A stretch of 64,000 nt of DNA. Origin: Prorocentrum cordatum. Lineage: Eukaryota; Sar; Dinophyceae; Prorocentrales; Prorocentraceae. The stretch is from NCBI GenBank assembly GCA_963575745.1, contig CAUYUJ010000863.1:1-64000 (forward strand), written 5' to 3'. The translations under genes were made by a program, and so were the position numbers. The notes beneath the pieces are model-generated. The model was not told where the DNA came from, made no database searches, and saw only the letters and a program-made list of their open reading frames with translations. Positions 1 to 9,518 of this stretch are shown here, in pieces (positions within the stretch are counted from its first letter, which is position 1; each line of letters begins with the position of its first letter).

Positions 1-637
1 GTGCTCCCCATCCCCCTCGAGATCCTCCCCCCCGTCGGCTCCAGGCTCGAGGGTTCCGAGGCCGAGGGCTGCGGGCTCGAGGGCCCGAGAGGGCCCGTGG
101 GGGGCCGCGCATTGCCGGGGGGGCATCCCTCGGGACCCTCGGCGGCGGCCTCGAAGCCTTCGAGGGCACTGCTGCTCGCTGCCCGGGGGACGCCGAGTTT
201 TGCCATCGACCCTCGAGGCGAGGATCGAGGGCTGGTTTTGGAAGTTCTCGGCCATTGCGTTTTCCCATCTTGGAAGACCTCCGGAGGCCTCTAGAAGCTT
301 CTGCGGATTGGGGACCTTCGGGGCCCAGGATCCGGGGCCGGGGGGGGGGGTAACGGATGAAGTTCAAGCACATCGCTCCAGAAGTCGTCCCTCGATTTCG
401 GTCTTTAGGCGCCCGCTTGAGGCCCAGCACCGTCAGAAATCGACCCTGGATGCAAGGGCGGCCCCCTGGAAGGACTCTGGAGGGATCGTGAATCGGATGT
501 GACGGAAGCGCCATGACGCTTAAAAGCCTTCTCGGGCCTCCAAAAGGCTTCTCGTCGCCATTGCTGCAATGGACAGGATATCGGAAGACCGGGGAGGAGT
601 GAGGAGAAGGCGGGAGGAGGGGGGAGGAAGAGGGAAA
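1..637. other. No recognisable gene
   Basis: GC-rich sequence with short degenerate direct repeats of a CTCGAG-like motif in the first 300 bases. The open frames here are compositionally biased and match no family I recognise. Confidence 0.5.
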
Positions 638-691
638 GGAGGAGGAGGAGGAGGAGGAGGAGGAGGAGGAGGAGGAGGAGGAGGAGGAGGG
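638..691. repeat. (GGA)n microsatellite
   Basis: Uninterrupted purine-strand trinucleotide tract, the first of many GAG/CTC tracts in the window. Confidence 0.95.
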
Positions 692-786
692 AGAAGTTGA
701 TTGAGTGGGTGATGGCAGACTTGTTGTGAGGCTTTTGGGGGTATCGATGGGCTTCGGAGTTTTCTTGGGGTGGTCATGAGGCCTAT

Positions 787-960
787 GACTAGTGCAGCCA
801 GAACGGCATCCCTGTGAACTCGCCAGCGGCAACAGACTCGGAGACCATGAGGGGCGACAACACGTGCATGTCGGCGACCGCACGGCCCTCCCAGAGCGTT
901 GGCAGTTGCGTGAACTCGAGCTTTCGTTGCCTCCAGAACCCCGTGCGCCCACCTCTGCGG
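787..960 (-). other. Possible short coding remnant
   Basis: The minus strand reads open into the sequence LEFTQLPTLWEGRAVADMHV and ends in GMPFWLH followed by TAG. The composition looks more protein-like than its surroundings. I do not recognise the family and see no partner exon. It could equally be chance. Confidence 0.15.
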
Positions 961-970
961 CACCCCTCCG

Positions 971-1097
971 GCAGGGCTGGACCCAAGCGTTGTTTTTCGT
1001 TCTGTTCTCGTCTTGCTTTTCGTTCTGCTCCGTCTGTTCTCCGGCTCCTCGCCACCAGAACGAGACACAGCAACACAGCGTTTAGGTCCAGCCCTGC
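971..1097. mobile_element. Foldback element F2, copy 1
   Basis: A 127-bp element with terminal inverted repeats starting GCAGGGCTGGACC. A 6-bp direct repeat, CCTCCG, lies on each side (965-970 and 1098-1103) and looks like a target-site duplication. A related copy lies at 19,788-19,931. No coding capacity, so any movement would depend on a transposase supplied elsewhere. Confidence 0.75.
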
Positions 1098-1135
1098 CCT
1101 CCGAGGCCGTCCTGCTTGGACAGACCAGCGCTCGA

Positions 1136-1160
1136 GTGTGTGTGTGTGTGTGTGTGTGTG
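1136..1160. repeat. (GT)n microsatellite, left half
   Basis: Dinucleotide tract directly abutting element F1. A second GT tract follows F1 at 1357-1384, so F1 appears to have split one microsatellite. Confidence 0.9.
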
Positions 1161-1354
1161 TCGGGAGCGGCCAAGAGGGGGGTGTCCAAGAGGGGGGGTG
1201 CAAATCATGACCGGCGGCATGTGCGCGGCCCAGCGGGGGGGCCAGGGACGTAATGAAAGAAGAAGAAGAGGCGCCATGAAATCTGGGGAAATATCATGGC
1301 CCACGCCATGATATCCACCCCCCCCTAGTCATCACCCCCCTCTTTTCCGCCCCC

Positions 1355-1356
<2 letters not shown>
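1161..1356. mobile_element. Foldback element F1, copy 1
   Basis: A 196-bp element. Its ends read TCGGGAGCGGCCAAGAGGGG at the left and, reverse-complemented, TCGGGGGCGGAAAAGAGGGG at the right. An internal perfect hairpin has arms ATATCATGGC and GCCATGATAT. Two further copies lie at 25,289-25,482 and 40,718-40,919. Flanking GT repeats hide any target duplication here. Confidence 0.85.

Positions 1357-1384
<28 letters not shown>
1357..1384. repeat. (GT)n microsatellite, right half
   Basis: Second half of the GT tract interrupted by F1. Confidence 0.9.
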
Positions 1385-1388
<4 letters not shown>

Positions 1389-1699
1389 CGCCTGGGCCGC
1401 ACCTCCGTCTCTCATGCCGCTGCTCGGGCAAAGCCCACGTTTGGCGTGCCCCCCCCTGCCATGCACGCCCGGGTGCCTGGTGTCGGCAGGCTTCGGATCC
1501 TGAGCGATCCCTGAGGGCCAGGCCGCTTCCGCGCTCAGTGTGCTGCTATACGGCGAGGGCATTGGAGAAGGAACCCTTAGATAAGGACTCCGGGATTTGG
1601 ACGCCGGTGGAACACTAACTGAGGCTTCGCAATGGGTATCACGGCCGCCCTCATCATAGAGGGAATCCTTCAGGGTCTGAAACCTTCTGGGCACATTCC
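1385..1699. other. Unassigned sequence upstream of LINE-1 RT
   Basis: No confident domain. It may hold the decayed fingers part of the LINE-1 reverse transcriptase, but no motif can be read. Confidence 0.4.
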
Positions 1700-2930
1700 T
1701 TGACAAACGCCCCCACCGTACTCCGCCTGAAACACTTTAGCCTCCAGGTGCTTTTGTTCATTATCTCCAGGTGCCTTCACCAGGCTCATCAGGCGCTCGA
1801 GCACGCCCACCTCCTTTGTGAGTTCCCGTCCTCCACTCGCAAGACCCTTGACATCGGGGTCCCCGATGACACTACGGTCTCGGCCGACGGCGCCAACTAC
1901 GTAGATGACTGCATGTATTTCGTGCTTGCCACTGCCGCGCTACTCGTTCAGCAGCTGCAGGCCGTTTCGGCCATTGTCGTCAACGCGTTCACGCCAGCTG
2001 GTTTAAGACTTAATATGGGACCGAATCAAACAACTACTACGCTTACGTTTCGGGGGCAGCGGTCCGTGGCGGCCCGCAGACAGTTTTGGCTGGAGTATTC
2101 TGGGCAAATATCGGTTCCATCTTCGACGACCTGTCCGGATGGGGTGACTATTGGGGCGGTCCACACTTACAAACATCTTGGGTGCATTGTCTCCGACAAG
2201 ATGGATCTCGGGCCCGAGCTGGCCACTTCCACGGCAGGGTCCCACCGACCTCTCAGACAGGTCGCTTTCCAGAACCAGCCCCTCCCCACCTCGGACAAGC
2301 TAATGCTGGCGGATGTGTTGATCATGTCTGGCAGGCTCTACACCGCTAGTGTCTGGCATGCGCCAACAGTGGCGCAGTGTCGCAGATATGATACCCAGAT
2401 TTTGAAGCTTTACCGTTCGGCGCTTGGGCCACTGGCATACGACCCCAATGCCCAGAGCGACGAGGCCATTTTGGCCATGGCGAACCGCCCAGACTTGACC
2501 TACACTGCTTCGCTGGCATAGACTTCGGTACCTCCCGAGGCTCTACAGGTACGGACCCCCGCACCTGTTCGCGGTCATTTGACTCACCGCCAGCATGAAG
2601 GGATCGTGGCACTCACCTATTATCGAAGACCTGTGCTGGATACGTGGCAGAGTTTCGGAATATCATGGTTTTCCCCCCCCCCCCCCCCCCTACACACACA
2701 CACACTTTGGCGATTTCACCAAGTGGGAGGCGGATAGATGCAAGCCCGGCAAGGCATGGGCCAATCAAGTTGCGAACGCCGTTGCTGCCCGCGTTCGTTG
2801 GCAGGCTAAAAATCCTGTTGCACAGCATCGTATCAAGGATATGTTGGAGGAGGCGAACGAGGAAGGAGTCCCTTGTCATCGACTCAACGTACCTAACTTA
2901 CCCCCTAAGCGCTACCTGTGCCCCTAATGC
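1700..2930 (+). pseudogene. LINE-1: reverse transcriptase palm and thumb remnant
   Basis: Reverse transcriptase of a non-LTR retroelement, normally copying element RNA at the cut target site. Visible are the catalytic box NYVDDCMYFV at 1,895-1,924, the following segment AGLRLNMGPNQTTTTLTFRG (motif D region) and the thumb-like HTYKHLGCIVS. The frame opened at 1,700 ends in TAG at 2,519-2,521. Homology then continues one frame over (RLRYLPRLYRYGPPHLFAVI) with in-frame stops at 2,580 and 2,925, so the copy is dead. A poly-C and CA tract at about 2,671-2,706 has expanded inside the coding region. The upstream endonuclease and N-terminal domains are not visible. Family and motifs are read directly; the clade (YVDD type of dinoflagellate LINEs) is from general knowledge. 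Confidence 0.85.
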
Positions 2931-3460
2931 CCATACCACACACCAAAACCAGCTGCGCTTCGGGCCCACGTTTCGTCGCAGCACGTCCAACATCGCCGTC
3001 TTGCAGCTAGGTACTTGGCGTCTCAGGTCTGTCCAGTCTGTTTGACATGTTACGGGACCCAGGAACTCGCGGTGGTCCACATGGCAGATGGCAACCCCCG
3101 CTGCATGTTGTCGGACCTCTTGCATCTTGTCCCCGTGGATACAACCCAGCAAGAGCAATGTGCCCTGGACGAAACTGCTGCAAGGAAGGTGGCTCGGCCA
3201 AAAGGTGCAATGCGTCGCGAGGCGGTTGTCCCAGCTTGCAGAGTTCCTGGAGCTGTTGATCGCACTATCAAGACTAACATGTCGTACGCTGAAGCTTGGG
3301 CCCTTATCAAGGAATCCGAGTACCAAGCCGACCCAGACAGGCCCCTTACCATTGATGTCGACGACGCCCAGGACCCCAACGACGACGAGTGGCCCTTCAG
3401 ACCTGAGGAGTACGAGTGGGGCCCTGCAGATCAGCTTCCAAGGGAAGTTCAATCTTCTGT
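2907..3460 (+). pseudogene. LINE-1: C-terminal zinc-finger region remnant
   Basis: Same frame as the RT thumb. A first finger reads RYLCP, then a stop at 2,925-2,927, then CPYHTPKPAALRAHVSSQH, a C-x2-C...H...H pattern once the stop is ignored. A second finger begins QVCPVCLTCYGTQEL at about 3,027 and ends with H and C residues near GNPRC. Such fingers usually bind nucleic acid. After them comes an acidic linker (DVDDAQDPNDDEWPFRPEEY) leading into the methyltransferase-like module. Confidence 0.75.
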
Positions 3461-3896
3461 TCTCGCGTTTGTGCACCTTTTTTCCTGGAGCTCGGCGACC
3501 TGGGGACCTTCAAGAAAGCCTCGAACGTGTGCTCCTTTCGGGGCCCTGGGCGGTGGTTGTGATTTCCCTGGATCCTGGACCCCAACCTCAGAGACCTCAC
3601 GAAGCCCTCGATTGTAATGGTGTGACCATCTCAGATCAGGACGCGCCCTCGGCATAGCTGGAGGCCCGCCGTGCGAGTCCTGGTCAACCGTCAGATGGAA
3701 TCGGCTTATGGATTCTGCTGGTGCTGGCCCTCCTCCTTTGCGAACGCATCGACACATTTGGGGGAGGCCCGGCGTCTCTATCATGCAGCACTGGCAGCTT
3801 GCTGTGGGCAGCCAGCTGCTCATCAAGGCCCACCACCTCCTCACGGTCTGTCTTCAGGTGGGGGCTTGTGGGGTCCCGGAACATCCGGAGACTGGC

Positions 3897-4017
3897 CATC
3901 GCTCGGACGTCCATTCCCTGTGTTTTTCTTCGGTTTCGCGCGTGGCTTTTTCGCCAAATGATCAAGGATGCTCCTCGATGGTTCTCGCCGGGAAAAAATG
4001 CGCACGTCCGAGCGATG
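3897..4017. mobile_element. Foldback element F5, copy 1
   Basis: Ends are CATCGCTCGGACGTCC at the left and CACGTCCGAGCGATG at the right, with a small internal hairpin built on TCGAGGA/TCCTCGA-like arms. It interrupts the LINE-1 methyltransferase-like module. Other copies: 22,497-22,620 and 53,267-53,577. Confidence 0.8.
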
Positions 4018-4058
4018 CCAAGGAGAAGGCGTGGTGGGAACCCAGGGCCCCCATCTCT

Positions 4059-4217
4059 GAAGGGGCCCCAGGACACACAAGTAAATACACACAAACAAAA
4101 GGCTCCACCGTCTTTTCCGATATTTCCGGGATTTCTGTCTTCCCCCACTGCCCATATTTTCCCATACTTTCCTGGGGATCGAGGATTACTTGTGTCTGTG
4201 TGTTTTTCCCCTCCTGA
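4059..4217. mobile_element. Short element F4, copy 1 (TSD ATCTCT)
   Basis: A 159-bp element running from GAAGGGGCCCCAGGACACAC to a right end CCCCTCCTGA, with AC-rich left and GT-rich right subterminal stretches. A perfect 6-bp target-site duplication ATCTCT lies at 4,053-4,058 and 4,218-4,223. Other copies: 6,618-6,777; 24,947-25,106; 53,349-53,510. Confidence 0.9.
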
Positions 4218-4375
4218 ATCTCTTGGGAGCTCGACGCCGCGAAGGCTATCGCCGCTGCGCCCGCCACCCAGACGATCGGTTCCGACCAGTGCAATTACTC
4301 GGCCAGGCCAGCAAAGCTCCCACAACCCTTCTGGCTGTCAGGCTGCGGAGCTGGAACCAAAAAACTATGCGTACT

Positions 4376-4500
4376 CCTGCTCCTCGTCCTCTTCCTTCTC
4401 CTTCTTCTCCTCTTCCTCTTCCTCCTTCATCTGCTTCTTCTCCTCTTTCTCCTCCTGCTCCTTCTCTTCCTCCTTCTCCTCATCTTCCTCCTCTTCCTCC

Positions 4501-4539
<39 letters not shown>

Positions 4540-4540
4540 C
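4376..4540. repeat. CTC/TCT and (TCA)n tract inside LINE-1
   Basis: Degenerate pyrimidine trinucleotides followed by about twelve TCA units. The tract interrupts the LINE-1 reading frame between two parts of the methyltransferase-like module. Confidence 0.9.
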
Positions 4541-4751
4541 CCCGAGCTCCGGGGGCACGATTCGTGGAACCGGATGTGATGGAAGATGTGCGCACCCTCG
4601 TAAATCCCACAGGGTTCTGGAAGGCAGGGGGCGGGACAGTACATGGAAAACTGCCTGCCCCCCCAAAGCGATACCATCCGGCCATGTGCGACGCCATAGC
4701 TAGTGCTGTTCATGACTACTTGGACTGGGCATGGAGTGCCACAGGTATTGA

Positions 4752-5264
4752 TTGGAATACGTCGGACCTGCCCGAGAACTCAGCTCGCTCTTCCAGGCCC
4801 TGGGCCCGCATGTAGATCATAATACTGCTATTGCCCAACATTCCTCGGTATTTGACCAGAGACGGAAGAAACATGATCCTCGATTCGACCAGCGTGTTGA
4901 GCCCTACGAGCTTGGACTTGACGGGTCAAATTTGAGCCCAACGCCGTGCCGACGCCACTGCGTCAGCGACGAGGAGGACACGTTCCGCGACGAGGAGCGG
5001 TACGTCACTGCCGCCAGCATGGCGGCCGAGGCCGCACCGTGGGCCCCTGGCCTCATCCTCTCCCCTCCTCTCCATGCCCACCCCCTTGTGCCAGAGCTCC
5101 CCCCTAAACTCAAGGCCCTAATTCACAGGAGGCGGGAGGCTGCCAATGAGAGGAAGTGGCAGCGACAGCGCGCTGCCCTCGGCCTCGATCCTCAGCCCGG
5201 CTCCCTGTTTGACCGGGTCCCCAATACAGGCTGGGACCCGTTCGCCCATAAATCTTCAAAATGA
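4752..5264 (+). pseudogene. LINE-1: C-terminal tail
   Basis: Open frame of 170 codons ending in TGA at 5,262. The first ~16 codons overlap the previous block in another frame, pointing to a frameshift near 4,795. The tail has a basic helix-like stretch PPKLKALIHRRREAANERKW and ends VPNTGWDPFAHKSSK. I infer it is the end of the LINE-1 polyprotein because it follows the methyltransferase-like module directly. Its function is unknown, and an independent host exon cannot be excluded. Confidence 0.45.
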
Positions 5265-5329
5265 CCCGGTTGGGGTCTATGCGTCACCGGCAGCGAATCG
5301 ACTTTTACCGATACCGATACCGATACCTC

Positions 5330-5645
5330 CTCCCTCCTGCTCCCTTCTCCTCCTCCCTCCTCCCTCCTCCCTCCTCTGTGCTCCCTCCTCGTCTCTCCTC
5401 ATCTCCTCCTCGTCCTCGTCCTCCCATCCTCCTCCTCCCCCTCCTCTTCCCTCGTCCCTCTTCCCTCTTTATCCTCCTCCTACTCCTCTCCTCCTCCTCC
5501 TCACTCCTCTTCCTATCCTCCTCCTCCTCCTCCTCCTCCTCCTCCTCCTCCTCCTCCTCCACCCCCCTTTTCCTCCTCCTCCGCCCTTTTCCTCCTCCTC
5601 CTCCCCCTCCTCTTCCTCCTCCTCCTCTTCCTCCCTCCCTCCCTT
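5330..5645. repeat. CTC-rich pyrimidine tract
   Basis: About 315 bases of CTC/CCT units with a pure (CTC)n core near 5,520-5,560. It begins shortly after the LINE-1 stop codon. Confidence 0.95.
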
Positions 5646-6135
5646 CCTCGAAGGCGGGGGATGGGGGAGCGGCGAGCCTGCGCTACCCGCTGCAGGGACT
5701 CCGCGTACAAGTCGACGTTCCTCTTGCACATCATAGCCTAGGGCAGGGTCGGAGCGATGGAGAAAGAGGGCGGTAGGCGGGAGGAGGGGGACTGAGTTGA
5801 GGCCGCGGGGTCAAAATGTGAATTCTGTGGGATGTAACCCAACGTCCGCCTAAGGTTTTGAGGTGCGCCCACGCTCGCATGGGGGAGGAGGCTTGCAAAA
5901 CGGGCTTCAGAGCCTCCCACCGCCTCCTCAGCTCTTCGGGAGCAAGGACAGGGGTGGAAAGCCAAGAAGTACAACGGCGATGGAAGAGGAGGTGAAGCCG
6001 GTCGGGGAAGAGAAACGGGATTGCATGCCGGCGCGCCGAGATCGGCGGTCCTGGCGGTCCTGGCGTGGTCAACCGCCACACTGACCCCATTACAGCTGAG
6101 AAAACCCCAATCAGCAGCAGATGATTTGAAAAATT
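5646..6135. other. No recognisable gene
   Basis: Unique-looking GC-rich sequence. No domain, RNA gene or clear inverted repeat was seen. Confidence 0.4.
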
Positions 6136-6139
6136 GATA

Positions 6140-6405
6140 CTATGGATCTTGAGATCGATTGTGAGATCGATAATGAGATCTATAGTGGAATCGATAGTGA
6201 GGGCGATTGTAAGGTCGATCGTGAGACCGAGAGTGAAATCGATTCAATGAGATCGATCGTGAGATCGATCGCGAGATCGCTCATGCGATCTCTAGTGAGA
6301 TCGCTTGTGAGTTTGATAGCGAGATCGATTGTGAGATCGATGGTGAGATCGATCGAGAAGTCGGTAATGCGATCGATGGTGAGACCGATCGATAAGAAGA
6401 TCGAC
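6140..6405. repeat. Tandem GAGATCGATNGT-type array
   Basis: Roughly 12-bp units such as GAGATCGATTGT, degenerate, about 22 copies. Rich in GATC and ATCGAT palindromes. Confidence 0.95.
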
Positions 6406-6409
6406 CAAT

Positions 6410-6530
6410 AACCCGGGAACCCGGGAGCCTCGCCGCCCTCCGAAATCGGCCCGGAACCCGGAACCGGGAACCCGGGAACCCGGAACCGGGAACACGGGAA
6501 CCCAGGAACCCAGCCTGCCACCAAAATCGG
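6410..6530. repeat. GGGAACCC minisatellite with conserved flank
   Basis: Units of GGAACCCGGGAACC type followed by AAATCGGCGGGGAAC and CCGCTAGGACCCCTTCAG. The same arrangement, with GGGCACCC units and CCGCTAGGACCCCTACAG, occurs at 47,755-47,925, so the two loci share ancestry. Confidence 0.8.
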
Positions 6531-6617
6531 CGGGGAACTTTCGCGAAATCCTTCGACATCCGCTAGGACCCCTTCAGTGCAAGCAGTGATCGGGGAACCA
6601 GCTGGCTGGGTATAAAT

Positions 6618-6777
6618 GAAGGGGCCCCAGGACACACAAATAAATACACGCAAATAAAAAGATTCCCTATATTTTCTCATATTTTCTGGGTTTCTGTCTT
6701 CCCGCCCAATTCCCATAGTTTCCAATATTTTCCTGGGAGGCGACGATTGAATGTGTCTGTGTTTTTTTCCCTCCTGA
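6618..6777. mobile_element. Short element F4, copy 2
   Basis: A 160-bp copy with the same ends as copy 1. Flanks TATAAAT (6,611-6,617) and TATTAAG (6,778-6,784) look like a decayed target-site duplication. Confidence 0.85.
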
Positions 6778-7018
6778 TATTAAGTAGGTGCCTCTCCACC
6801 TTCCGACCGTCTGCTGCTCCGACTGCCTGCAGCTCCTGGCGCCTTTCCTCGGCGTCCTCGCGCTCTCGCTCGGCGCCCGCGGGGGCCGCGCCCGCGGGGA
6901 TCGCGTGGGCAGCGGGGGGGGACTGGGAGAGGCTGCCCGTCGCTCTGCCTGCCCAGGCCCCGAAGAGTTGCTGTGCAGCGCTGCGCTGGATGGCCCAGCG
7001 CGGAGCCGACCACCAACA

Positions 7019-7191
7019 TACAGGGCAATGTTTAATACATGGGATTTTTTTTTAAAATCTAGGATTTGTGATACATGATTAGTTTATGTATGAATTGGTG
7101 CATGAGCTCATCGTTGTTTTTAAGACTGCATCCCTGCATTTTCAATACATGATCCGCACGCGGGGCATGTATTAACAAAAAGGGCGCTGTA
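7019..7191. mobile_element. Foldback element F3, copy 1
   Basis: A 173-bp element with TACAGGGCAATGTTTAATAC at the left and a right end that reads TACAGCGCCCTTTTTGTTAA in reverse complement. Conserved interior: CATGATCCGCACGCGG. Both ends carry TA, consistent with a TA target. It sits at the 3' end of the LINE-2 reverse transcriptase remnant. Confidence 0.85.
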
Positions 7192-7194
7192 CCT

Positions 7195-8220
7195 TGAACT
7201 AGATCTGCGACCGCCCCATGCTGGAGGACGGCCTCCTCGCGCCGATCAAGCCACCACGTCCACCATCCCGCCAACGTCCTGTTCGCCATCCTCCCGCCGG
7301 CGGCAACTGTCGGGACCGGGGCCGGATGGGGGGCCCCAGCTCGGAGCCATGCGCGAGTGCGGAAGAGCTCGCTGCACTTGAGAAGGTTCCGCGGCAACCT
7401 AAGCATCTTGTGAAGGGCCCCAATTGCTTTGCGCAGGATGTGAGGAGAGATCGGAAAGTACTGAGCGAGGTGCGAGAGCACAGAAGTACAACGAACGTTA
7501 TGCAGGGCGGTGGATGCCGCTGCGGGCGCCCTGCCCCCTCCCGTCTCCCGCGCCCGCCAGTTTGGCCGAGCAGCATCCCAGACATCGGCAAGCGAAACTC
7601 CTGGGCCCATGAGGACCCCTAGATACTTGGCAGAAGAGGGCATCGCAAAAGAGGACCACGGGGCCAGTTCGCTCAAAAGGAAAGCACGTATCCTATCGAC
7701 TATCTCCTCTGTGGCAAGGCTCCACAGCGGCGCCAGACAGCAATTCTCTGGTTGGAGGCGGAGGCCAGCAAGGGCAGCAGCAGCCTCGAAAGAGGGGGGG
7801 CGCGCTCGGAGAAGTATGACGCTGCGGAGGGCCGCGCCGACGTCGTCAGCGCAGGCGCCAACATCCTCATTGGAGCCGCCGCAATTTCGATCGCCAACAC
7901 GATTGCGCGCCCGACAGCCCACAGGGTCCCAGAGAGCGGGCGCCCCTGAGGGACGCCCGAAGACATTGTGAAGATCCCCATCGATCGCGGGTCCGATCCT
8001 GAGAAACCCCAGAGCATCAGTCATGAGAGCGCCAATCGCGCAGCGATCGACAGCTGGGGCCCTAAACTGGGCAAGGGCTTTGCGCTGCCAGATCTGGCTC
8101 ATGCACGGGAGCGCGGCACGCACCTCGAAACTCACGAACACTGGCATGCGCTGCCCGGCATCATCGCCTAGGCTCGCTATTCTGTTGTCGGACAATGTGT
8201 CGAGCGACGCTTCTGCCAAT
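7195..8220 (-). pseudogene. LINE-2: reverse transcriptase palm and thumb remnant
   Basis: The frame from 8,219 and a second frame from 8,017 together give a non-LTR reverse transcriptase. Motif B-like SGVPQGRPLSGT lies at about 7,960 and the catalytic box CADDVG at about 7,836-7,856. These are followed by AALAGLRLQPENCCLAPLW, AKYLGVLMGP and a C-terminal LAGWWTWWLDRREEAV. Switching between two frames shows at least two frameshifts. The RT type differs from LINE-1 (ADDV rather than VDDC), so these are separate LINE lineages. Confidence 0.8.
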
Positions 8221-9443
8221 GATAGTGCCTTGCGGCACCTCGTGTGCGTGCCGTTCTACCACGTGCTTGCGACGCATATTTACGCTCGTGGCCATGGCCT
8301 TGGCATCGCAATTCTTGAGGTTTGGCGGGCGAAGCTGGCCAGGCTGTCTCGTTTTGCCGATGAGGACTAGCTCTCCATCGCCCTTCGGCATGAAGACGAA
8401 GAAACTGCGATTAATACTCGGGGGGCGGGGGGAACGCCCTGGAAGAGAAAGACAAAAACGGAGACCGTGGAAGACCACGGACAGTGTCAGGCGAGCCAGC
8501 CAGGCCTTCTGCGCGAGCCTGTCGGGGCCCGGGGGCGGAAGCACATGCCCCGACGCAGGGCCCTTCGGGCATCCTCGAGCTCGGGGAAAAAAGGATCAAT
8601 CACCTCAGAGGGGGCGAAGGGTGGTGCATGGGCTTCGATGCAGGCATCCTGGTCTGGGGTGTCCTCGACTCGCTCCTTAAAACAGGCTCCCAATGCCCTC
8701 TGTAATGGCTTCAGTGATGATTTGGCTTCCTCGGAGGATCGCGTCGCCGTGGCCTTCCTGGGCGCGCAGGATGCCCTGGGGGACTAGGCGACGGCCCTGG
8801 GGTTTCCAAAGGAGGGCCCGCCAATCCAGAGCATCCCTGGAGCGACCGCATTCAGCGGCGCTGCGGCGAGGGTGCAGTGCCTCACGCTGCAGCGCCCGCT
8901 CACTGCGCGCCACGTTGGCCGCGTGTACATCGGCCTCGAAGCGCGCCGGATCGGAGAAGGAGATGCGGTGGCCGTCGATCCTGAAGTGGGTGTTGTCAGC
9001 CGCCGTAGTCTCGATGAGACGGGTCGCGAGGCGCTTGTCCTACCACCAGATGGCGTGGGCGATCGCGCGGTGCGCCTGCGGTGGGCCTCCAGGTCGTCCT
9101 CGGAGCCGTCGCCGATGGCAGTCTGCCGGAGGGCGTTGCGCGTGCTCTCCGCCGTGAGCGCCATCTGTCTCTTCGCGCAGTTCCACTGCTCGTGCACGCT
9201 CATGGCGTTCAGCAAGCAGGCCTCGAGGAGGGTGTCCAACTGCTTCTGGTACGTGGTCGCGTTAAAGATGGGAGCTGGAGCCCCTGCTATGCCCTCGCGT
9301 ACTCCCTGCGCGTCTCCAGCTTCAGCTCGATGATGGCGCGGTCGCTGGCGCGCCACTGCGACGAGTCTTTCGCGTCGTAGCGGCTGTTCACCGCGATCTT
9401 CATCTCTCTCATCTAGTGTGGCGGGATCGAGGTAAACACTCAA
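8221..9443 (-). pseudogene. LINE-2: endonuclease-RT linker and RT fingers remnant
   Basis: In several minus frames the sequence keeps recognisable pieces. NATTYQKQLDTLLEACLLNA lies near 9,260 and LDWRALLWKPQGRRLVPQGI near 8,830. The RT-0/1 region FFVFMPKGDG lies near 8,390, followed by RPPNLKNCDAKA. The order matches that expected between endonuclease and RT palm. Frameshifts occur near 9,090, 8,690 and 8,540. Confidence 0.65.
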
Positions 9444-9518
9444 TCGATGTAAGTCATCTGGTCCGTGTGCCTATCGAAGTGTGTTGGGGCAGGTGTGACA
9501 ATCTCCGTCATAATCGCT

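Larger units (their letters stand above)
3461..4830 (+). pseudogene. LINE-1: cytosine-C5-methyltransferase-like module, interrupted
   Basis: Pieces of one module are spread over several frames. A motif-I-like start FVHLFS at about 3,466 continues, after a frameshift, as RRPGDLQESLERVLLSGPWA. Then come LDPNLRDLTKPSIVMV, HWQLAVGSQLLIKAHHLL and GVPEHPE up to 3,895. Elements F5 (3,897-4,017) and F4 (4,059-4,217) are inserted here. Homology resumes with KAPTTLLAVRL at about 4,310 and, after a CTC/TCA repeat, PPKRYHPAMCDAIASAVHDY at about 4,660. The catalytic GPPC box seen in LINE-4 is missing. Assignment rests on the order and spacing of these pieces and on the better-kept LINE-4 module. Fusions of C5-methyltransferases with LINEs have been reported in dinoflagellates. 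Confidence 0.6.

Noticed and set aside
5330-5645. Proline-, serine- or leucine-rich proteins from CTC tracts (here and at all similar tracts)
   Set aside because: Any frame of a trinucleotide tract is open; no flanking coding signal supports them.
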